The notes under the pieces: generated by a model
Databases searched by the model: none
What the model saw: only the letters and a program-made list of their open reading frames with translations
Told to the model about the DNA's origin: nothing
Shown: positions 59,728 through 64,000 of the stretch, piece after piece
Layout of the letters: every line of letters begins with the position of its first letter
How positions within the stretch are numbered: the first letter of the stretch is position 1
DNA from: an uncultured Bacillota bacterium
Lineage (GTDB): Bacteria > Bacillota > Clostridia > Oscillospirales > Oscillospiraceae
Assembly: GCA_947573385.1 (NCBI GenBank)
Contig: CANPFP010000002.1
Location: 1-64,000 of the forward strand
Direction: 5' to 3'
Length of the DNA stretch: 64,000 nucleotides
Translations under genes and position numbers: made by a program

Positions 59728-61074
59728 ATGAACAACAACCAACCCATCCGCGACGCCCGGCAGCTGGGCCTGCCCAAGATGCTGATTCTGGGCCTTCAGC
59801 ACATGTTCGCCATGTTTGGGGCCACCGTGCTGGTGCCTATCCTGGTGCAGGGCTACGGGCTGCCCCTGTCCATCCAGACCACCCTGTTCTTTGCCGGCAT
59901 CGGCACCCTGTTTTTCCATGTGTGTACCAAGTTCCGGGTGCCCGCTTTCCTGGGTTCCTCCTTCGCCTATCTGGGCGGCTTCGCCGCCGTGGCCGAGCTG
60001 AACTCGGGCATCTACGCCGGCATGTCCGGAGAGGAGAAGCTGCCCTACGCCCTGGGCGGTATCGTAGTGGCCGGTCTGCTCTACCTGTTGCTGGCCGGGC
60101 TGATCAAGGCGGTGGGAGTTCACAAGGTAATGAGCTTCCTGCCCCCGGTGGTCACCGGGCCCATCATCATCCTCATCGGTCTCTCCCTGGCCCCCAGCGC
60201 CATCAATAACGCTTCTACCAACTGGTGGCTGGCCATTCTGTCCATCGCGGTGATTGTGGCGGCCAACATCTGGGGCAGGGGTATGATTAAGATTATCCCC
60301 ATCCTGCTGGGTGTGCTGGTGCCCTACGCCGTGGCCCTGGTGACAAAGCAGGTGGATTTCTCCGGCGTGGCCGCCGCCAGCGCCGTGGGCATCCAGCCCT
60401 TTGTGCTGGCCAAGTTTGACCTGACCGCCATTCTGGTGATGGCCCCCATCGCTCTGGCCGCCATGATGGAGCACATCGGCGACATGTCCGCCATCTCCGC
60501 CACCGTGGAGGAGAATTTTATTGAGGACCCGGGTCTCCACCGCACCCTCATTGGCGACGGTATTGCCACCTCCCTGGCCGGCCTGTGCGGCGGCCCCGCC
60601 AACACCACCTACGGCGAGAACACCGGCGTGCTGGAGCTGTCCCGGGTCTTTGACCCCAAGGTGGTCCGGCTGGCCGCCATCTACGCGGTGGTGCTGTCCT
60701 TCTCCCCCAAGTTCGCCGCCGTCATCAACTCCATCCCCACCGCCATCATCGGGGGCGTGTCCTTCATCCTCTACGGCATGATCTCCGCCATCGGCGTGCG
60801 CAACGTGGTGGAGAACCGGGTGGACTTTACCAACTCCCGGAACCTGATTATTGCCGCCGTCATCATGGTGTGCGGTCTGGGCTTTAAAATCTGGGGCTTT
60901 AACAACGAGTTTTCCGGTCTTACCTTCCATGTGGGGGGCACCGACATCACCCTCACCTCTCTGGCCATTGCCGCCATCGCCGGCATCGCCCTGAACGCCA
61001 TCCTCCCCGGCAAGGACTACCAGTTTGGTTCCGATGTGACCCAGGGCCGGTCCGGTGACTTTGGACGGTATTGA
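59728..61074 (+). CDS. uraA: Uracil permease (UraA/PyrP-type nucleobase transporter)
   Basis: 448 residues, about 14 membrane segments, nucleobase-cation-symporter-2 family. Typical elements: LGLQHMFAMFGATVLVPIL (about 23), FLGSSFAYLGGF, PPVVTGPIIILIGLSLAPSA, MMEHIGDMSAIS (substrate Glu), and GGPANTTYGENTGVL, the uracil-type signature. It brings uracil across the membrane for pyrimidine salvage. AAAGGAG before the ATG at 59728 decides the start over an in-frame earlier ATG. Controlled by the leader peptide/terminator region upstream. Confidence 0.92.
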   Translation: MNNNQPIRDARQLGLPKMLILGLQHMFAMFGATVLVPILVQGYGLPLSIQTTLFFAGIGTLFFHVCTKFRVPAFLGSSFAYLGGFAAVAELNSGIYAGMSGEEKLPYALGGIVVAGLLYLLLAGLIKAVGVHKVMSFLPPVVTGPIIILIGLSLAPSAINNASTNWWLAILSIAVIVAANIWGRGMIKIIPILLGVLVPYAVALVTKQVDFSGVAAASAVGIQPFVLAKFDLTAILVMAPIALAAMMEHIGDMSAISATVEENFIEDPGLHRTLIGDGIATSLAGLCGGPANTTYGENTGVLELSRVFDPKVVRLAAIYAVVLSFSPKFAAVINSIPTAIIGGVSFILYGMISAIGVRNVVENRVDFTNSRNLIIAAVIMVCGLGFKIWGFNNEFSGLTFHVGGTDITLTSLAIAAIAGIALNAILPGKDYQFGSDVTQGRSGDFGRY

Positions 61075-61142
61075 TTTCTGTCAGAACGATGAAAGCCCTC
61101 TATATACCGGATGAAAAAATCATTAAATAATGATAAAGGCTA

Positions 61143-61171
61143 TTGCGTCCTGGGGTGAAATCGGATAGAAT
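61143..61171 (+). promoter_or_regulatory. Promoter of the 133-aa protein gene
   Basis: TTGCGT (61143-61148), 17-bp spacer, TAGAAT (61166-61171). Confidence 0.7.
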
Positions 61172-61215
61172 AGAGACACCAAACGGGAAACCGTAATTTG
61201 TTAGGAGGTAGTGTA

Positions 61216-61617
61216 ATGGATTTTAAGGATACTTTTGATACTTTGAAGGACAAAGCCACTGATCTGGCTCAGGCCGGTGTTGCTCAGTCCAAGCGACTGG
61301 CTGAGATTGCCAAGCTGAAGATGTCCAATATGGCTGAGGAGGATGCCATCAAGAAGGCCTACATCGAAATTGGCAAGCTCTACTACGCTGAGCAGGGCGC
61401 TTCTCCCGACGGGGCCTTCGCCGCCGCCTGCGAAAAGATCACCGCCTCTAAGGCGGCCATCGAGTCCAACAATGACCGTATCGCGGAGCTGAAGCAGCCC
61501 GGCGACCCCGAGCCCGAGGTGGAGACGGAGATCGAAGCCGTCGCCGAGACGGTGGAGGAGGCAGCTGAGACCGTGGCTGACGCGGCGGAGACTGTTGAGG
61601 AAGAGAATAAGGACTGA
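61216..61617 (+). CDS. Hypothetical acidic coiled-coil protein, 133 aa
   Basis: Soluble. An amphipathic helical N-terminal part (about 1-95: DFKDTFDTLKDKATDLAQ...) is followed by a Glu/Ala/Val repeat tail (VEEAAETVADAAETVEEE-type heptads). No known domain. AGGAGG before the ATG at 61216. Single-gene unit with its own promoter and a weak terminator. Confidence 0.75.
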   Translation: MDFKDTFDTLKDKATDLAQAGVAQSKRLAEIAKLKMSNMAEEDAIKKAYIEIGKLYYAEQGASPDGAFAAACEKITASKAAIESNNDRIAELKQPGDPEPEVETEIEAVAETVEEAAETVADAAETVEEENKD

Positions 61618-61641
61618 AGCAATCAAGTGAATACAACCTGT

Positions 61642-61670
61642 GGGGAGAGCTTTGTAAGAAGCGTCTCCCC
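61642..61670 (+). terminator. Weak terminator after the 133-aa gene
   Basis: GGGGAGA / TCTCCCC stem with a large loop; followed by ATGGTGTTTC, so a poor T tract. Confidence 0.4.
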
Positions 61671-61680
61671 ATGGTGTTTC

Positions 61681-61710
61681 TTGACAGGGAAAAAGCGCCT
61701 GTGGTATAAT
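61681..61710 (+). promoter_or_regulatory. Strong promoter of the 212-aa lipoprotein gene
   Basis: TTGACA (61681-61686), 18-bp spacer, TATAAT (61705-61710): both hexamers perfect. Confidence 0.8.
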
Positions 61711-61784
61711 AATCGGAATCAGTCCATTGTATAAGCCGGCCCGCATAAATGGATTGAAGAAACGAAAAAGGAGTTTTGATAGGT

Positions 61785-62423
61785 ATGAAAAGTAACAATA
61801 TGAAAAAAGGCCTTTCCGGCCTGCTTTGCCTGAGCCTGGTATGTGCCATGCTGCTGGCTTTTGCCGGCTGCGGCGCAAAGAATGAGATTGCTGGGAACTG
61901 GAAGGGCGAGATGGACCTTACAGACGCCATGACCACCATGCTGGGGAGCTCAGTCGGCGACGAGAGCATCACAGAATACGTCAAGATCAGCGACGTTACC
62001 CTGATACTCAATCTCTCCCTGGATAAAGACGGGAAGTACACCATGAGCATTGATGAGGAGAAGGCCAAGAGCACAATGGGCAACGTGGTGGATAGCATGA
62101 AGAGCGGCATGCGGGAGTACATTGAAAAGCTGATTTCGGATCAGGGCATGGATTTGTCTGTGGATGACTATTTCCAGATGCTGGCTGGTACCAGCTATGA
62201 CGAGTATGTGAACAGCATGATGGACGTGGATACGCTCATGTCCCAGTTTGAGGATATGAAGACGGAGGGCACATACGAAGCTAAGGACGGCAAGCTGGTT
62301 CTAAAGGACAAAGACGGCGGTGAAACAGAGTTCGATTTTGAAATCAAGGACTCCAAAATGACCCTGGACAGCGATATGGATGTAGGCTTTGATATGTTCC
62401 CTCTGGAAATGGAGCGGCAGTAA
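61785..62423 (+). CDS. Hypothetical lipoprotein, 212 aa
   Basis: Signal peptide of lipoprotein type (LSLVCAMLLAFAGCGAK; lipid Cys about residue 29). The mature part carries a lipocalin/META-like opening (IAGNWKGEMDLTD), a central helical insert (about 95-150), and a C-terminal beta segment (GTYEAKDGKLVLKDKDGG). Unknown function; exposed on the outer face of the membrane. AAAAAGGAG lies upstream. Confidence 0.7.
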   Translation: MKSNNMKKGLSGLLCLSLVCAMLLAFAGCGAKNEIAGNWKGEMDLTDAMTTMLGSSVGDESITEYVKISDVTLILNLSLDKDGKYTMSIDEEKAKSTMGNVVDSMKSGMREYIEKLISDQGMDLSVDDYFQMLAGTSYDEYVNSMMDVDTLMSQFEDMKTEGTYEAKDGKLVLKDKDGGETEFDFEIKDSKMTLDSDMDVGFDMFPLEMERQ

Positions 62424-62505
62424 AAAGGGCTAAAGGACCGGCGTGGCCGCAGACAGGGCGGTCTGCAAAAAGACAAACAGGACTGATTGGTATTTCAGAC
62501 AGAGG

Positions 62506-62537
62506 GGAGACCGCTTTCACGGCGGTCTCCTTCTTTG
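62506..62537 (+). terminator. Terminator after the lipoprotein gene
   Basis: Stem GGAGACCGC / GGCGGTCTCC-type pairing around TTTCAC, followed by TTCTTTG. Confidence 0.7.
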
Positions 62538-62593
62538 CCGGGTGTATGGAACCTGTCTCTTCCGGACAAACTGTGAACGGGAGGGAGACACTG

Positions 62594-62770
62594 ATGGAAC
62601 AATTTGAACAGTATTACCGTCTGCCCCAGGACGTGGTAGGACACGACGCAGCCCTGCTGTCCTACTGGGACCAGATGCCCGCCAAGGCCCAGCTGCGGCT
62701 GCTGGAGAGCACCATCACCGTGTCCACCCTGGGGGAGCTGAAGATGCTGGCCGAGGAGTTTGGGGGATAG
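62594..62770 (+). CDS. Small conserved-looking protein, 58 aa
   Basis: Starts MEQFEQYYRLPQDVVGHD; predicted soluble, helical. A purine-rich site (GGGAGGGAGA) lies before the ATG. No domain recognised. It lies 58 bp before the ArsC/Spx-like gene, which has its own promoter. Confidence 0.6.
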   Translation: MEQFEQYYRLPQDVVGHDAALLSYWDQMPAKAQLRLLESTITVSTLGELKMLAEEFGG

Positions 62771-62771
62771 C

Positions 62772-62800
62772 TTGCGTGTTTTGTCAAAATGTGGTACGAT
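62772..62800 (+). promoter_or_regulatory. Promoter of the ArsC/Spx-like gene
   Basis: TTGCGT (62772-62777), 17-bp spacer, TACGAT (62795-62800). Confidence 0.65.
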
Positions 62801-62828
62801 AGGCAAAACGTAAAGGAGTTGTGGAACT

Positions 62829-63176
62829 ATGCTGTTTTTATGGTACCCCAAATGCACCACCTGCCAGAAGGCCAAAAAATTCCTGGACGAGCATGGCGCG
62901 GACTATGCCCCGCGGCACATCAAGGAGGAAAATCCCACCGCCGATGAGCTGCGGACCTGGTGGCAGGCCAGCGGCATGCCGCTGAAAAAATTTTTTAACA
63001 CCTCTGGCATTCAATACCGGGAGCTGGGCCTGAAGGACAAGCTGCCAGGGATGAGCGACGAGGAGCAGCTGGCGCTGCTGGCCACCGACGGGATGCTGGT
63101 GAAGCGGCCCATTCTGGTGGGGGACGGCTTTGTGCTCACTGGTTTTCGTCAGGGGGAGTGGGAGGAAAAGCTGTAA
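62829..63176 (+). CDS. ArsC/Spx-family thioredoxin-fold protein
   Basis: 115 residues. Near the N-terminus is WYPKCTTCQKAKKFLDEHG with a CxxC pair (Cys about 9 and 12), as in Spx-like YffB/ArsC members. The family Arg-Pro element is VKRPILV (about 91) and the C-terminal helix is GFRQGEWEEKL. It lacks the length of Spx (about 131) and is not in an ars operon, so arsenate reduction is not supported; redox or regulatory roles are possible. Confidence 0.85.
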   Translation: MLFLWYPKCTTCQKAKKFLDEHGADYAPRHIKEENPTADELRTWWQASGMPLKKFFNTSGIQYRELGLKDKLPGMSDEEQLALLATDGMLVKRPILVGDGFVLTGFRQGEWEEKL

Positions 63177-63222
63177 TATCTCCCCACGGTTGAATTGTAA
63201 AAACTCCGGTCATAATGAGAGG

Positions 63223-63255
63223 GCGGACGGATCACGGTCCGTCCGCTTTTTGTTT
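63223..63255 (+). terminator. Terminator between the ArsC/Spx-like gene and spoIVB
   Basis: Stem GCGGACGGA / TCCGTCCGC, 6-nt loop, TTTTTGTTTTTT tract. Confidence 0.85.
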
Positions 63256-63277
63256 TTTATGGCAAGGGGGTGGAATT

Positions 63278-64000
63278 TTGGAACAAGACAAGAAAAAAGG
63301 TCCGGGGGTGTTCGGGCTGATGGCCTTGGGAGTGGTGGTCTGTCTGTCTCTGTCGCTGGCGGGGGACAGAGGACGGACAGCGGCAGCTGCCGCAGCACCG
63401 GCGGTGCTGGCGTCTCCCAGGCAGGAGACAGTCTCTGCCGCTCCGGCAGCGGTGGGCCGTACTGTTATCCCGCTGGGCAAGGCGGTGGGTATCAAGCTCT
63501 TCTCCGACGGCGTTCTGGTGGTGGGCCTGTCCCCGGTGGAGACGGGGGAGGGCGCGTCCTATCCCGGCCGGGACTGCGGTCTGAAGGCGGGTGACGTGAT
63601 TACCCACATCAACGGCGGTGAGGTAGACACCATTGAGGAGGTCCAGGCCCTGGTGAAGCAGTGCGAGGACGAGCCCCTCACCATCCAAGCCGTCCGGGGC
63701 CAGCGGCAGCTCCAGCTGACAGCGGAGGCAGTGGAGAACAGCCAGGGGGTCTACCAGCTGGGGGTGTGGCTCCGGGACTCCATGGCCGGCATCGGCACCA
63801 TGACCTTTTACGACCCGTCCAGCGGCATCTTTGGCGCGCTGGGTCACGGCATCAACGACGTGGACACCGCCATGCTCATGCCCCTGGAGTCGGGCAGCAT
63901 CATGCCAGCCAGCGTGTCTGAGGTGAAGAAGGGGACCAGCGGCGCGCCCGGCGAGCTCCACGGCCAGTTTGACCTGACCCGGGACCTGGGAACCCTGTAC
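63278..64000 (+). CDS. spoIVB: SpoIVB peptidase (5' part, continues beyond window)
   Basis: 241 residues up to the window end. An N-terminal membrane anchor (FGLMALGVVVCLSLSLA), a PDZ domain (about 75-150: VGIKLFSDGVLVVGLSPV, GLKAGDVITHINGGEVDT), and the start of the S55 serine-peptidase domain with GIGTMTFYDPSSGIFGALGHGI (catalytic His). The catalytic Ser probably lies in or beyond the cut end. In Bacillus, SpoIVB from the forespore triggers SigK activation; clostridia without SpoIVFA/FB may use it otherwise. TTG start behind AAGGGGGTGG. Confidence 0.92.
   Translation, partial: MEQDKKKGPGVFGLMALGVVVCLSLSLAGDRGRTAAAAAAPAVLASPRQETVSAAPAAVGRTVIPLGKAVGIKLFSDGVLVVGLSPVETGEGASYPGRDCGLKAGDVITHINGGEVDTIEEVQALVKQCEDEPLTIQAVRGQRQLQLTAEAVENSQGVYQLGVWLRDSMAGIGTMTFYDPSSGIFGALGHGINDVDTAMLMPLESGSIMPASVSEVKKGTSGAPGELHGQFDLTRDLGTLY

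Overview
The window is a high-GC, gene-dense stretch of a spore-forming anaerobic Firmicute chromosome. It carries a complete spoIIIA operon and spoIVB, purine-rich ribosome binding sites before nearly every gene, many GTG/TTG starts, SLH-type surface proteins and a clostridial chemotaxis set. High GC with sporulation genes and short palindromic intergenic repeats suggests Oscillospiraceae (a Flavonifractor/Lawsonibacter/Oscillibacter-like gut bacterium). That placement is an inference from gene content, not a sequence search.

Layout. 1-2.4 kb: the 3' part of dnaK, a 108-bp palindromic element, and dnaJ. 2.6-4 kb: a secreted stalk-domain protein. 4-11.8 kb (minus): one long operon, larE-larB-larC followed by a five-gene nickel/peptide-type ABC importer, which couples nickel uptake to synthesis of the nickel-pincer cofactor. 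It has its own promoter and a terminator-containing leader, but no larA is present. 12 kb: tRNA-Leu(CAG). 12.2-13.7 kb: a PilZ protein behind a protein that is only the N-terminal half of PTS enzyme I. 13.9-18.2 kb: an aminotransferase, then an ATP-grasp enzyme and two esterases. 18.4-23.3 kb: spoIIIAA-AH, the mother-cell half of the engulfment channel. 23.4 kb: an Asp23-family protein.

23.8-31 kb: cheB-cheR-cheW-cheA on the minus strand, divergent from a FliK-like protein, an FlhB-C-terminal-like protein and a second PilZ protein. 31-40.3 kb: two large SLH surface proteins (1944 and 1106 aa). 40.3-43.3 kb: a P-type-ATPase-like protein that has lost its phosphorylation motif, and rlmB. 43.5-47.2 kb: ftsH, a pyruvate-kinase-like protein without the C domain, and yqgF. 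47.2-49.2 kb: a lipoprotein with a complete barnase-type RNase domain, convergent with a leucine-rich-repeat/SUKH protein. 49.2-53.8 kb: a GH13 amylase, a lone tyrosine recombinase, and an FAD-dependent dehydrogenase.

53.8-54.2 kb holds no convincing protein gene but can fold into a multi-helix RNA. 54.2-64 kb: an LTA-synthase-like sulfatase, cstA with a small upstream gene, a TIGR01906-type membrane protein, a uracil permease behind a leader-peptide/terminator leader, small hypothetical proteins, an ArsC/Spx-like protein, and the start of spoIVB, which runs off the window.

The most interesting signals are the uraA leader (short ORF whose stop codon overlaps a terminator after a U-rich stretch), the larE leader, the structured RNA near 54 kb, the barnase/SUKH neighbourhood, the degenerate P-type ATPase, and the enzyme-I-N/PilZ pair. 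No CRISPR array, rRNA or insertion sequence was seen.
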